64,000 bases of DNA from CAVSCD01 sp963726335 (GCA_963726335.1 CAVSCD010000012.1:434001-498000); one strand, 5' to 3'. Shown: positions 48,299 through 57,018, numbered from the stretch's first letter. A program made the numbers and translations. The notes: generated by a model from the letters alone, not told the origin.

Positions 48299-49009
48299 TT
48301 ACTTTAGACGGTAGCCGGCTTTGAGGATGCAGGCCCCGGCGGCGATCCACATCGGCTCGATCAGGGGGACGGGGAGGTCATCCTCCCCGATGACCAGCGG
48401 GATCTCGGTGCAGCCCGCGACGACGGCCTGAGCGCCCCGGCGGATGAGATCCCGGCAGACCGCCAGAACCCGGTTCCGCGGCCGTCCCGGCTTGCCGCCC
48501 GCCTTGATTCCGTCCGTTCCATAAATGGCGTCCATCAGGCGCCGCTGGCCGTCGGCCGCCGGCACGAGGACCTCCGTTCCGGCCGCCCGGAACGCCCTGT
48601 CAAACATCCCGCACCGGACGGTGCCGGTCGTCGCCAGGAGACCCACCTTTTTAAGGCCGGGAACAGTCCGGCGCGCGTACCGACACGTCTCGTCCACAAG
48701 ATCGACGAAGGGAACAGGGGACCGCTCTTCAACCCAGGGCAGGAAGGCATGGGCGCTGACGCAGGGGACGACGATAAAATCGGCGCCCGCCCGGGCCAGG
48801 CTCCGGGCGCCCGCGAGGAGCGGCCGGGCCGGGCTCGGCCCCTCTCCCACGATGGCCTCCGTTCTATCGGGGATCTTGGGGTTGCAGTTGATGATGACCG
48901 GGATATGGTCCTGGTCGCGGTTCGCCCGGGTCCGCGCGATGATCAAGCTGAAAAAATAGGCTGTCGCTTCGGGGCCCATGCCGCCCAGAACGCCGATCGT
49001 CTTTTTCAC
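48299..49009 (-). CDS. aspartate/glutamate racemase family protein
   Basis: 236 residues, GTG start at 49009 that overlaps the preceding peptidase stop in a GTGA tetranucleotide. VKKTIGVLGGMGPEATAYFF at the N terminus, NCNPKIPDRTEAI, and the two catalytic Cys contexts VVPCVSAHAF and VVAGCTEIPLV define a cofactor-independent amino-acid racemase (aspartate racemase type). Overlap with a D-aminopeptidase-like gene suggests joint handling of D-amino acids or peptides. Confidence 0.85.
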   Translation of the reverse strand: MKKTIGVLGGMGPEATAYFFSLIIARTRANRDQDHIPVIINCNPKIPDRTEAIVGEGPSPARPLLAGARSLARAGADFIVVPCVSAHAFLPWVEERSPVPFVDLVDETCRYARRTVPGLKKVGLLATTGTVRCGMFDRAFRAAGTEVLVPAADGQRRLMDAIYGTDGIKAGGKPGRPRNRVLAVCRDLIRRGAQAVVAGCTEIPLVIGEDDLPVPLIEPMWIAAGACILKAGYRLK

Positions 49010-50157
49010 CGTCGTGTCTTCTCTCCGGCCAATTCCTTGACCAGGTCGAGCGGGAGGGGGTCGACGGCGTGTCCGTCGCGGCCGTTCATCCGCCGGGCCC
49101 GGAACAGGGAATTGAGGATCGCCTCTTCCGAGGCCTCGGCCGCGGCCAGGAAAAGCGGGGACATCCCGCTGTCCTGGAGGAGGACGACCGAACGCGTCGG
49201 AGAACCGGAGCGCTGCGGGGTGCGGACTTCCCGGGCCGTGGAAAAGGCGATGGCGTAATCCCCGCTGCCGTTCGAATAATAGCCGCCGGTCCTGGCGATA
49301 CCGAGGAGCGCGCGACGGGCCAGCCGCTCCAGGTTCCGGCTGTCGAGCGGCGCGTCGGTCGCGACGATGACCATGCACGAGCCGTCCGGTTTCGCCCCGG
49401 CGTCCTTTGCCGGGATGGAATTTCTCAATCGCTCTCCGACCGGCAGACCGGCAAGCTGGAGGATGCCGCCGTGATTCGTCTGGACCAGCACGCCGACCGT
49501 CCAGCCGCCGCTTTCGGCCGGGAGCTTTCGGGACGACGTGCCGATTCCTCCCTTGAAATCGAAGCAGACGGTGCCGGTGCCCGCGCCGACGCACCCTTCC
49601 TCGACGGGCCCGCCGACGGCCTTGGCGATGGCCTCGAGGACGTGCTCCTTTCGCACATGCCGGCCGCGGATATCGTTGAGGTACCCGTCGTTGGTCTCTC
49701 CGACCAGGGCATTGACCGATTGGACCGATTCATTTCCGGGGTGCGCGAGCGTGTACTCGATGACGGCGGCCGCCGCCTCCGGCACGGACAGGGTGTTGGT
49801 CAGGATGATCGGCGTTTCGATGGTGCCCATCTCCTCGACCTGGGTGACCCCCATGAGCTTGCCGAATCCGTTGGCGACCGCGACGGCGCCGGGCACTTTA
49901 TCCTGAAAGAGATTGCCGTCATGGGGCAGGATGGCGGTCACTCCGGTTCGGACGTCCCGTCCCCGGATGAGGGTCGTATGGCCCACCTTGACCCCGGCCA
50001 CGTCGGTGATGGCGTTGAGGGCGCCGGGGGTCAGCACGCCGGCCTTGAGGCCGAACTCGCGAAGCCTGGGGCGCTCCTCCGGCGTGGCTTTCATTCCCAG
50101 GCAGACCGCTCCCAGCATGAGCAACAGAACCCCGAAGGTCATGATTTGTCCTCTCAC
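49006..50157 (-). CDS. P1 (DmpA/BapA) family N-terminal-nucleophile peptidase, secreted
   Basis: 383 residues with a signal peptide (MTFGVLLLMLGAVCLG). DmpA-type enzymes self-cleave before a Ser that becomes the N-terminal nucleophile; here that is Ser260 in DGSCMVIVATDAPL, the family motif. TDVAGVKVGHTTL, NGFGKLMG, TNTLSVPEAA, and GTVCFDFKGGIGTSSR are also typical. These enzymes release N-terminal D- or beta-amino acids from peptides. Translationally coupled to the racemase gene through a 4-nt overlap. Confidence 0.87.
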   Translation of the reverse strand: MRGQIMTFGVLLLMLGAVCLGMKATPEERPRLREFGLKAGVLTPGALNAITDVAGVKVGHTTLIRGRDVRTGVTAILPHDGNLFQDKVPGAVAVANGFGKLMGVTQVEEMGTIETPIILTNTLSVPEAAAAVIEYTLAHPGNESVQSVNALVGETNDGYLNDIRGRHVRKEHVLEAIAKAVGGPVEEGCVGAGTGTVCFDFKGGIGTSSRKLPAESGGWTVGVLVQTNHGGILQLAGLPVGERLRNSIPAKDAGAKPDGSCMVIVATDAPLDSRNLERLARRALLGIARTGGYYSNGSGDYAIAFSTAREVRTPQRSGSPTRSVVLLQDSGMSPLFLAAAEASEEAILNSLFRARRMNGRDGHAVDPLPLDLVKELAGEKTRR

Positions 50158-50243
50158 GCGACTTTATCGTCCACTATATTTGGGGTCCCGGGCGTTGTCA
50201 ATTTGCCCGGTGCCGGCCTTTCCGGCGGGGGATTGAATGGACA

Positions 50244-51187
50244 CTAAAAGCGGATAAGGCGCGGGCCTTCGCGCTTGTCCAGGCGAGTCAGGCCCTCTTC
50301 CCGGGCGATATCGAGGGCCGTCGCGAATTCCTCCCGGGTGACCCGTCGCCCCAAGCGGGAGCGGGGCGCCACGCCGGCGCAGGGATAGTATTGGTCCATG
50401 AGGTTGAGATAGGTGTTCTTCGAGATCTCGGCCGCGATGAAATGCAGCACCTCGCGGGTGGCCGCCAAGCCGCCGGGGAGGACGAGGTGGCGGACAATAA
50501 GCCCCCGGACGGCGAGGCCGTCTTTGTCGATGATCAGATCGCCCACCTGGCGATGCATCTCCGTGATGGCCTGCATCGCCTTCTCGGGGTAATCGGCCGC
50601 GCCGCAGAATTCGGCGGCCGGCCCGGAGGCGCCGAACTTGAAGTCGGGCATGTAGATATCGAAGACGCCGTCGAGGAGCCTCAGGGTCGGGACGGCGTCG
50701 TACCCGCTCGAGTTATAGACGAGCGGGATCCTGAGCCCCATCCCGGCCGCGCGCGGGACGGCCTCGAGGATCTGCGCCGCGTAGTGGGAGGGAGTGACGA
50801 AATTGACGTTGTGGCAGCCCAGGTTCTGAAGCTCGACCATCATCCGGGCGAGGCGCTCGAAGGAAACCTCCCCGCCCTCTCCCAGGTGGCTGATGGAATA
50901 GTTCTGGCAAAAACAGCACAGGAGGTTGCAGTGGGCGAGGAAGATGGTGCCCGATCCGTAGCGGCCCACGAGCGGCCGCTCCTCGCCGAAGTGCGGCGCG
51001 TACGACGCGACCGTGGGCAGATAGCCGCCCTGGCAAGTGCCGCGGGCGCCCAGGAGCCGGTTGACCCGGCAGCCGCGCGGGCAGAGCGTGCAGTCTTCGA
51101 GGATCCTAAGGCCGCGGTGATCTTCTCGGGGAATGACCCGGATTCCCAGGTCTTGAGGTAAACCGGTTGAGTTCCCGTTGGTTTCAT
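50244..51187 (-). CDS. radical SAM protein, PFL-activase-like (AmmeMemoRadiSam type), one frameshift
   Basis: About 314 residues. The N terminus MKPTGTQPVYLKTWESGSFP at 51187 is in one frame, and the rest, from LEDCTLCPRGCRVNRL, in another. The break is near 51100-51125, and joining them gives the normal start of this family. The first cluster-like CTLCPRGC is followed by the radical SAM CNLLCCFCQNY (CxxxCxxC) and FVTPSHYAAQI. Family members sit near AMMECR1/MEMO genes and are presumed activases; here no such partner is visible. A TATAAT at 51210-51205 ends about 18 nt from the ATG, so the mRNA leader would be very short. Confidence 0.75.
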
Positions 51188-51299
51188 TTCCTTGCGCCGG
51201 CATTATAGCATTCCGGCACCGGGGGAGGGAATCAGAAAAAATCAAGCTCCCGCCGCTTTTGGCGCGTCCTGTTTTAGAATAAGATGATGGCTTCCGAAC

Positions 51300-51980
51300 A
51301 TGATCACCGCAGCGCGTCTTGATAAGATCCCGTTCCTGGTCCATGGGTTCGGCGACCGCGCGTTGTCCGCGGCCGGCATCAGGAGGGCGGTCCCCGGGAT
51401 CCCACTCCGGCCAATCGCCTTGCGCCAGGTCCACTCCGACACCGTTCATTTCGTCGGCCGGGTCCCGGGGCAACGCCTCCGGGGGGACGCCCTCGCCACC
51501 CGGACACCCGGGCTGCTCCTGATCGTCAGGACCGCCGATTGTCTGCCCGTCCTTCTCGTCGACGAGGACCGTCGGGCCATCGCCGCCGTTCATTGCGGTT
51601 GGCGGGGCACTTTGGCCGGCGTCCTGGAGAAGACGGTCAGGGGGATGGGCGCGCGTTACGGCGTCGACCCGTCCCGGCTTCTGGCCGCGTTCGGACCCTG
51701 TATCGGGGCCGGCTGCTATGAAGTGGGCGAAGACGTCCGCGGCCGGTTTCTCGGCGCCGGTTTTCCGGGGCGCCTTTTCCGTCCCGCGCCCGGCCGCCCC
51801 GGCAAATACCTCTTCGACCTGGCCGCGGCCAACCGACTCCAGCTTCGTCGCGCCGGCGTGGGCAGGCGGAACATCTTCGCCGCCGGCATCTGCACTCACT
51901 GCGACCCGCGCTTTCCTTCCTACCGCCGCGATCCGGACCGCGCCGGCCGCCTGCTGTCCTTTATCGGCCTACTTCCCTGA
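51300..51980 (+). CDS. pgeF: peptidoglycan editing factor PgeF / YfiH laccase-domain protein
   Basis: 226 residues. Metal-site motifs: RQVHSDTVHFV, TADCLPVLLVD, AAVHCGWRGTL, GPCIGAGCYEVG, and CTHCDPRFPSYRRD. The YfiH/PgeF family corrects mis-incorporated L-Ser in cell-wall precursors or acts as a purine nucleoside phosphorylase/multicopper-like oxidase; all three activities are reported for the family. Starts ATG 51300, divergent from the radical SAM gene. Confidence 0.9.
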   Translation: MITAARLDKIPFLVHGFGDRALSAAGIRRAVPGIPLRPIALRQVHSDTVHFVGRVPGQRLRGDALATRTPGLLLIVRTADCLPVLLVDEDRRAIAAVHCGWRGTLAGVLEKTVRGMGARYGVDPSRLLAAFGPCIGAGCYEVGEDVRGRFLGAGFPGRLFRPAPGRPGKYLFDLAAANRLQLRRAGVGRRNIFAAGICTHCDPRFPSYRRDPDRAGRLLSFIGLLP

Positions 51981-52030
51981 GGATCAAAAACAACTCAGAT
52001 GATTGGGGGTAATCCGTTTCCAAAGCTCAG

Positions 52031-52178
52031 GCCCCTAGCCTCGGCGAGGGCGGATGGGGATGATGCCCCGAAGACCCCCGTAGCGGAGGGGGACCGCGTC
52101 GAAGCGGTGCCGACGGGGGAACCGACGGGAATGGTTCCCGGGGCGCCGGGGCGGCTAGGGGCACATCCCCGTCCGCCC
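52031..52178 (+). ncRNA. candidate structured RNA with pseudoknot-order stems upstream of purC
   Basis: Stem A: 52031-52040 pairs perfectly with 52153-52162 (10 bp). Stem B: 52048-52062 pairs with 52164-52178 (14 of 15, one G-T mismatch site). Their order A-B-A'-B' is interlocked, not nested. Inside lie GCCCCG/CGGGGC (52065-52070 / 52139-52144), CCCCC/GGGGG (52075-52079 / 52088-52092), ACCGC/GCGGT and GGGAACC/GGTTCCC. The element ends 75 nt before purC. No known riboswitch consensus was recognised. A palindromic DNA repeat is the alternative. Strand is assigned by the downstream gene. Confidence 0.4.
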
Positions 52179-52252
52179 GCAGTTTCGAGAGGACCCAGAC
52201 AGATCACCCGCGAGTTGCATTTTGATTCCATTTTATCTATCCTTTACCTGCC

Positions 52253-53146
52253 ATGGCCAACCTTGTTTCCGATATCGTCATCCCGGAACTGCCCCTTCAT
52301 AAAAGGGGCAAGGTTCGCGACGTTTACGATTTGGGAGACCGTCTCCTCATCGTGGCCACCGACAGGATCTCCGCCTTCGATTTCGTCCTGCCGTCGCTCG
52401 TGCCCGACAAGGGCAAGGTCCTGACGCAGCTGTCGTTATTCTGGTTCGACTTCACCTCGTACATTTGCTCCAACCACGTCCTGTCGGCAGAAATCGACCA
52501 ATTTCCCGCGCCGCTCCCTAAATACAGGGACATTCTGGACAAACGCTCGATGCTGGTCAAAAAAACCAGCGTCGTGCCCATCGAGTGCGCCGTCCGGGGA
52601 TATCTGGCGGGGTCGGGTTGGAACGAGTATCAGGAGACCGGCAAGGTGGCCGGCGTCAAGCTCCCGGCCGGCCTCAAGGAATCCGACGCGCTGCCTCACC
52701 CGATCTTCACTCCGGCGACGAAAGAGGAAACCGGGCACGACGTGAACATCTCCTACAAGGAGATGAAAAAGATCCTGGGCGACGATGACCTGGCCATGAA
52801 GCTGAAAAAAACCAGCCTCAAGCTTTACCAGAAGGCGTCCCTCTACGCTCTGTCCAAGGGGATCATCATCGCCGACACCAAGTTCGAATTCGGCCTGGAC
52901 AAGGACGACCTCATCCTGATCGACGAGGTTTTCACCCCCGACTCCTCGCGCTTCTGGCAGGTCCAGACCTACCGCCCGGGCGGGACCCAGGAGAGCCTGG
53001 ACAAGCAGTTCGTCCGGAATTATCTCCTGGGCAGCCCGTGGGACCGGCAGTCGATCCCCCCGCCGCTGCCGCCGGAGATCATCGACCAGACGGCCCGCAG
53101 GTATCGCGAGATCTTTACGCTCCTGACCGGGAAAAAAGAGCTGTGA
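52253..53146 (+). CDS. purC: phosphoribosylaminoimidazole-succinocarboxamide synthase
   Basis: 297 residues. Catalyses ATP-dependent joining of aspartate to CAIR in purine synthesis. KRGKVRDVYDLGDRLLIVAT, TDRISAFDFVLPSLVPDKG, ECAVRGYLAGSGWNEY, IIADTKFEFGLD and PDSSRFW are the standard motifs, and the length is that of the long, yeast-like form. No strong ribosome site precedes ATG 52253. It overlaps the PHP gene by GTGA (53143-53146). It is the only purine gene in the window. Confidence 0.95.
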   Translation: MANLVSDIVIPELPLHKRGKVRDVYDLGDRLLIVATDRISAFDFVLPSLVPDKGKVLTQLSLFWFDFTSYICSNHVLSAEIDQFPAPLPKYRDILDKRSMLVKKTSVVPIECAVRGYLAGSGWNEYQETGKVAGVKLPAGLKESDALPHPIFTPATKEETGHDVNISYKEMKKILGDDDLAMKLKKTSLKLYQKASLYALSKGIIIADTKFEFGLDKDDLILIDEVFTPDSSRFWQVQTYRPGGTQESLDKQFVRNYLLGSPWDRQSIPPPLPPEIIDQTARRYREIFTLLTGKKEL

Positions 53147-54033
53147 ACAGCGGCCGGGTCGACCTCCATATCCACTCCTCGAAATCCAGCGACGGAGATT
53201 TCGAGCCCCTTGATCTGCTGCGGAAAGCCAGGGAGAACGGGTTCCGGGCCATCGCCATCGCCGACCATGACACGGTCGACGCCTATCCGGAGGCGATCGA
53301 GCAGAGCCTCGAGGTCGGGGTGGAGCTCATTCCGAGCGTCGAGCTGACGACCGTTTTCCGGGACCGGGAATTCCATCTCCTGCTGCCGTTCGTCCGCTAC
53401 GACAGCCCGGCCGTGAAGGCCATCTTGGGGCGCATCGTCATGGCGCGGACGGAAGAAGCCAAGGACCGCGTGGCCAGGCTCCGGGAACTCGGGTTCGACA
53501 TCGGCTGGGACGAGATCGTGCGGGATTCCGGAGGCGCCCTGCCCCTGGGCGTGACGATCGCCCGGATCCTGATCGACAAGTGCCGCCGCGAGAAAAACCC
53601 CGCCCTCGATAAATACGCAAAAGGCGAGAACAGGAAATTTGGGCCTTATGCCTTTTACAGGGACTATTTCATGGAGGGCCGGCCGGCGCACGTCCCGCGG
53701 CGGTCGATGAGCCTGCTCGGCATCCTGCCCCGGGCTCTGGCGGACGGCGCCGTGCCGGTGCTCGCTCATCCCGGCGCCGACTTCGCGCACGCGGACAAAG
53801 CCGATCTGACCGAGCTCAAGGCGGCCGGGCTGGCCGGGCTGGAAGTCTATTCGTCCTACCATGACCGGGAGAAGTCCCGCGCCTACCTCGCCCTGGCCGA
53901 AGAGCTCGACCTGGTGCCCACGGCCGGCTCGGATTTTCACGGGCGGATCAAGCCCCACGTCGCGTTCGGTTCCATGAGGCAGGGGGATTACAGCATGGTC
54001 GAGGCCCTGCGCGCCAGAAGGAGACTGCCGTGA
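53143..54033 (+). CDS. PHP-domain phosphoesterase
   Basis: 296 residues from a GTG that overlaps the purC stop. Metal-binding motifs: DLHIHSSKSSDG, ADHDTVDAY, PSVELTT, VLAHPGADF, and AGSDFHGRIKPH. The layout matches the TrpH/YciV-like PHP group acting on nucleotide or oligonucleotide phosphoesters, with an inserted helical segment between residues 100 and 190. It ends in another GTGA overlap with the cvpA-like gene, so purC-PHP-cvpA are translationally coupled. Confidence 0.85.
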   Translation: MNSGRVDLHIHSSKSSDGDFEPLDLLRKARENGFRAIAIADHDTVDAYPEAIEQSLEVGVELIPSVELTTVFRDREFHLLLPFVRYDSPAVKAILGRIVMARTEEAKDRVARLRELGFDIGWDEIVRDSGGALPLGVTIARILIDKCRREKNPALDKYAKGENRKFGPYAFYRDYFMEGRPAHVPRRSMSLLGILPRALADGAVPVLAHPGADFAHADKADLTELKAAGLAGLEVYSSYHDREKSRAYLALAEELDLVPTAGSDFHGRIKPHVAFGSMRQGDYSMVEALRARRRLP

Positions 54034-54566
54034 TCGGGAACGCCCTGGATATCGTCGTCATCGTCATCCTCCTCGCGACCCTGATCCTCGGCCTGATCAA
54101 GGGCCTGGTCCGTCAATTGGTCGGCGTCGGCGCCGTCGTCGCCGGGTTGATCCTGGCGGCCCGGTATTATGATCGTGTCTCCACCGTCTTCGGGCGGGCC
54201 TTCAATTCCGAAAAGTGGGCCTCCATCATCGCCTTCGCCGTCGTCTTTATCGTCGTCCTGCTGGTGGGGAGCCTGATTTCCTTCCTTGTCCGCAAGCTTC
54301 TTCCCGGACCGCTGCGCTTCGCCGACCATCTCCTCGGGGGGGTTCTGGGACTCATCCAGGGCGTCCTGATCAGCGGTGTCATCGTTTTCGCGCTGCTCGC
54401 ATTTCCCGTTAACAAGCCGCTCCTCACGGAGTCGAGGCTGGCTCCGTACTGTTATTGGCTGACGAAGGCCATGGTCCAGATCATTCCGCAGGACCTCAAA
54501 GACCGGTTCAACCAAACTTATAGAGAAATCGTGGAAGGCTCAGGGTCCCATGGACAAGAAATCTAG
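54030..54566 (+). CDS. CvpA family membrane protein
   Basis: 178 residues, GTG start overlapping the PHP stop. Four transmembrane segments (ALDIVVIVILLATLILGLIK, VGVGAVVAGLILAARYY, IIAFAVVFIVVLLVGSLISF, GGVLGLIQGVLISGVIVFAL). GLIKGLVRQL near the N terminus and HLLGGVLGLIQG are the CvpA/colicin V production protein pattern. In other bacteria it affects envelope stability. It overlaps the Fis-type gene by 17 nt. Confidence 0.85.
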   Translation: MIGNALDIVVIVILLATLILGLIKGLVRQLVGVGAVVAGLILAARYYDRVSTVFGRAFNSEKWASIIAFAVVFIVVLLVGSLISFLVRKLLPGPLRFADHLLGGVLGLIQGVLISGVIVFALLAFPVNKPLLTESRLAPYCYWLTKAMVQIIPQDLKDRFNQTYREIVEGSGSHGQEI

Positions 54567-54786
54567 CCCGCCGAACATCCATCAAAAGCTCGAAGCGATC
54601 ATCAGGGAAATGGTGGACAGGGAGATCCGGTTCAAGGACGCCCGGGACGAGTTCGAGAAGATCTTCATCGAGACGGCCGCGGGCCGGCACAAGGGGAACA
54701 AGTCCAAGGTGGCCAAGGCCATCGGCATCCACCGTAATACCCTCCACAGCCGAGCCAAGGCGCTCAAGATAAAAAGCCTGATTTAG
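54550..54786 (+). CDS. Fis-type helix-turn-helix DNA-binding protein
   Basis: 78 residues. The C-terminal half, GNKSKVAKAIGIHRNTLHSR followed by AKALKI, is the HTH_8/Fis helix-turn-helix also found at the end of NtrC-type activators; the N-terminal half is helical (KLEAIIREMVDREIRFKDAR) and may dimerise. It resembles Fis in size and layout, but identity as nucleoid Fis is not certain. Its TAG stop (54784-54786) lies inside the first CIRCE element of groESL. Confidence 0.82.
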   Translation: MDKKSSPPNIHQKLEAIIREMVDREIRFKDARDEFEKIFIETAAGRHKGNKSKVAKAIGIHRNTLHSRAKALKIKSLI

Positions 54787-54809
54787 CACTCTCGGCATTG
54801 AATTGCTAA
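54783..54809 (+). promoter_or_regulatory. CIRCE operator 1 (HrcA site)
   Basis: TTAGCACTC, 9-nt spacer, AATTGCTAA. The left arm is perfect; the right arm matches GAGTGCTAA at 7 of 9. It overlaps the stop codon of the Fis-type gene. Confidence 0.75.
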
Positions 54810-54826
54810 ATTTTTCACTTCCCTAA

Positions 54827-54855
54827 TTGACATTTCCATCGGGCTCCGCTATTAT
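54827..54855 (+). promoter_or_regulatory. groESL promoter
   Basis: Perfect TTGACA (54827-54832), 17-nt spacer, TATTAT (54850-54855). The second CIRCE element begins at the last base of the -10 box. Confidence 0.85.
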
Positions 54856-54881
54856 TAGCACTGAGTCGTTCAGACTGCTAA
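54855..54881 (+). promoter_or_regulatory. CIRCE operator 2 (HrcA site)
   Basis: TTAGCACTG, 9-nt spacer, GACTGCTAA: 8 of 9 in each arm, and the two changed bases still pair with each other's position symmetrically. It covers the expected transcription start. Confidence 0.85.
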
Positions 54882-54903
54882 TTTACAAAAACAGGAGGTT
54901 TTC

Positions 54904-55191
54904 ATGAAGGTTACACCCCTCTACGACAGAGTTCTTCTCAAGAGATTGGAAGAACAGGAAGTCAAGAAGGGCGGCATCATCATTCCCGACACCGCCAAAG
55001 AGAAGCCCCAGAAGGCCGAAGTCATCGCCGCGGGGAAGGGCCGAGTCAATGACGAAGGGAAAGTCGTTCCCCTCGAGGTCAAGAAAGGCGACAAGGTCCT
55101 CATCGGCAAGTACAGCGGCACCGAAGTCACCATCGACGACGTCGAGCACGTGATCTTGCGCGAAGAAGAGATCCTGGCGAAGGTCGAGTAG
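54904..55191 (+). CDS. groES: co-chaperonin GroES
   Basis: 95 residues. Lid of the GroEL chamber. MKVTPLYDRVLLKRLEEQEV, the mobile loop KKGGIIIPDTAKEKPQKAEV, and the C-terminal IDDVEHVILREEEILAKVE are standard. AGGAGG precedes the ATG. First gene of groESL, under two CIRCE sites, so heat-shock repression by HrcA is expected; hrcA itself is not in the window. Confidence 0.97.
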   Translation: MKVTPLYDRVLLKRLEEQEVKKGGIIIPDTAKEKPQKAEVIAAGKGRVNDEGKVVPLEVKKGDKVLIGKYSGTEVTIDDVEHVILREEEILAKVE

Positions 55192-55213
55192 CGGAAGAGG
55201 AAAGGAGAGAAAC

Positions 55214-56833
55214 ATGGCCAAGCAAATCACCACCGGTGAAAACGCAAGACAATCCCTGCTCAAGGGCGTCAACGTTCTCAGCAACCTGGTCAAGGCGACG
55301 CTCGGACCGCGGGGGAAGAATATCATTCTGGAGAAGAAATTCGGCTCGCCCAACAGCACTAAGGACGGCGTGACCGTCGCCAAGGAAGTCGAGCTCAAGG
55401 ACCCCTGGGAGAACATGGGTGCCCAGCTGGTCAAAGAGGTCGCCTCGAAGACCTCGGACGTGGCCGGCGACGGCACGACGACCGCGACCGTCCTCGCCCA
55501 GGCCATCTACGGCGAAGGCCTGAAGTACGTCACGGCCGGCGCTAATCCCACCCTGCTCAAGAAGGGCATCGACAAGGGCGTCGAGGCCGTGATCGGCGAA
55601 CTCAAGAAGCTCAGCCGGGAAGTCAGCGGCGAGATGATCGCCCAAGTCGGCTCCATCTCCGCCAACAACGACGAGTCCATCGGCAAGATCATCGCCGAGG
55701 CCATGGACAAGGTCGGCAAGGACGGTGTCATTACCGTTGAGGAAGCCAAGGGGCTCGAGACCACCATGGAGATCGTCGAGGGCATGCAGTTCGACCGCGG
55801 GTATCTTTCGCCCTATTTCATCACCGATCCCGAGCGGATGGAAGTCGTCCTGGAAAACCCGGTCATCCTCCTTCACGAGAAGAAGATCTCGAACCTCAAG
55901 GACTTCCTGCCCCTGCTCGAGAACGTGGCCCGCGGCGGCCGCCCGTTCGTGGTCATCGCCGAGGAAGTCGAGGGCGAAGCCCTGGCGACTCTGGTCGTCA
56001 ATAAGCTCAAGGGCACCCTGGTCAGCGCGGCCGTCAAGGCCCCCGGTTTCGGGGACCGCCGCAAGGCCATGCTCGAGGACATCGCCACCTTGACCGGCGG
56101 CCGGGTCATCACCGAGGACATCGGCGTCAAGCTCGAGACCGTCGGGCTCGACTGGCTGGGCGAGGCCCAGAAGGTGGTCATCGATAAGGACAACACGACG
56201 ATCGTCGAGGGCAAGGGCAAGACCTCCGACATCCAGGCCCGGATCAAGCAGATCCGCACCCAGATCGACGAGACGACCTCGGATTACGACCGCGAGAAGC
56301 TCCAGGAACGGCTGGCCAAGATGGTCGGCGGCGTGGCCCTGATCAAGGTCGGCGCGGCCACCGAGACCGAGCTCAAGGAGAAGAAGGCCCGGGTCGAGGA
56401 CGCCATGCACGCCACCAAGGCGGCCGTCGAGGAAGGCATCCTGCCCGGCGGCGGCGTGGCCCTACTGCGGTGCCAGAAGAGCCTGGAGACGCTCAAGGCC
56501 GAGGGCGACATGCAGATCGGCATCAACATCGTCAAGAGGGCGCTCGAAGAGCCGATGCGGCAGATCGCCTCGAACGCCGGTTGGGAAGGATCGATCGTCG
56601 TCGAGAAAGTGAAAGAGATGAAGCAGGACATGGGCTTCAACGCCCTGACCGAGAAGTACGAAGACATGATCAAGGGCGGGATTTTGGACCCGACCAAGGT
56701 CGTGCGCATCGCCCTGCAGAATGCCGCGAGCATCGCCAGCCTGCTGCTGACGACGGAGGGTCTGGTGGCCGAGCTTCCCGAAGAGGAGAAGGGCCCCAAG
56801 TATCCCAGCCCGCCCGGCGGCGATATGTACTGA
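55214..56833 (+). CDS. groEL: chaperonin GroEL
   Basis: 539 residues, starting 22 nt after groES with AAAGGAGAG upstream. ATP-binding GDGTTTATVLAQAI, LGPRGKNIILEKKFGSP, and GGVALIKVGAATETELKEKK are present, and the equatorial and apical domains are full length. The C-terminal tail is short, PPGGDMY, without the GGM repeats of many GroELs. It assembles as a 14-mer cytosolic folding chamber. A near copy of its 3' part is found at 61146-61390. Confidence 0.97.
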   Translation: MAKQITTGENARQSLLKGVNVLSNLVKATLGPRGKNIILEKKFGSPNSTKDGVTVAKEVELKDPWENMGAQLVKEVASKTSDVAGDGTTTATVLAQAIYGEGLKYVTAGANPTLLKKGIDKGVEAVIGELKKLSREVSGEMIAQVGSISANNDESIGKIIAEAMDKVGKDGVITVEEAKGLETTMEIVEGMQFDRGYLSPYFITDPERMEVVLENPVILLHEKKISNLKDFLPLLENVARGGRPFVVIAEEVEGEALATLVVNKLKGTLVSAAVKAPGFGDRRKAMLEDIATLTGGRVITEDIGVKLETVGLDWLGEAQKVVIDKDNTTIVEGKGKTSDIQARIKQIRTQIDETTSDYDREKLQERLAKMVGGVALIKVGAATETELKEKKARVEDAMHATKAAVEEGILPGGGVALLRCQKSLETLKAEGDMQIGINIVKRALEEPMRQIASNAGWEGSIVVEKVKEMKQDMGFNALTEKYEDMIKGGILDPTKVVRIALQNAASIASLLLTTEGLVAELPEEEKGPKYPSPPGGDMY

Positions 56834-56863
56834 GCGCCTGAGCGCTTACGGAACGCAACGTCA

Positions 56864-56894
56864 GGGAGCGGCCTTCGGGCCGCTCCCTTTTTTT
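56864..56894 (+). terminator. groESL rho-independent terminator
   Basis: Perfect 10-bp stem GGGAGCGGCC (56864-56873) / GGCCGCTCCC (56878-56887) with a TTCG loop, followed by seven T. A shortened version recurs at 61420-61448. Confidence 0.95.
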
Positions 56895-57018
56895 CACCCC
56901 ACTTCGGCCGCTCCCTTTTCAGCACGGCCCGTTCAATTGAGCTTCACCCTCTTCATATTCGGTCCACAACTTGGCCTGAGTGTCGGCATTTGTTGACGGG
57001 GCGCGGTTTTCGCGGCTA

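Noticed and set aside
51995..52231. Minus-strand 78-codon frame over the purC leader
   Set aside because: It is encoded by the palindromic element, has no ribosome site, and its Pro/Gly/Ser-rich product has no family likeness.
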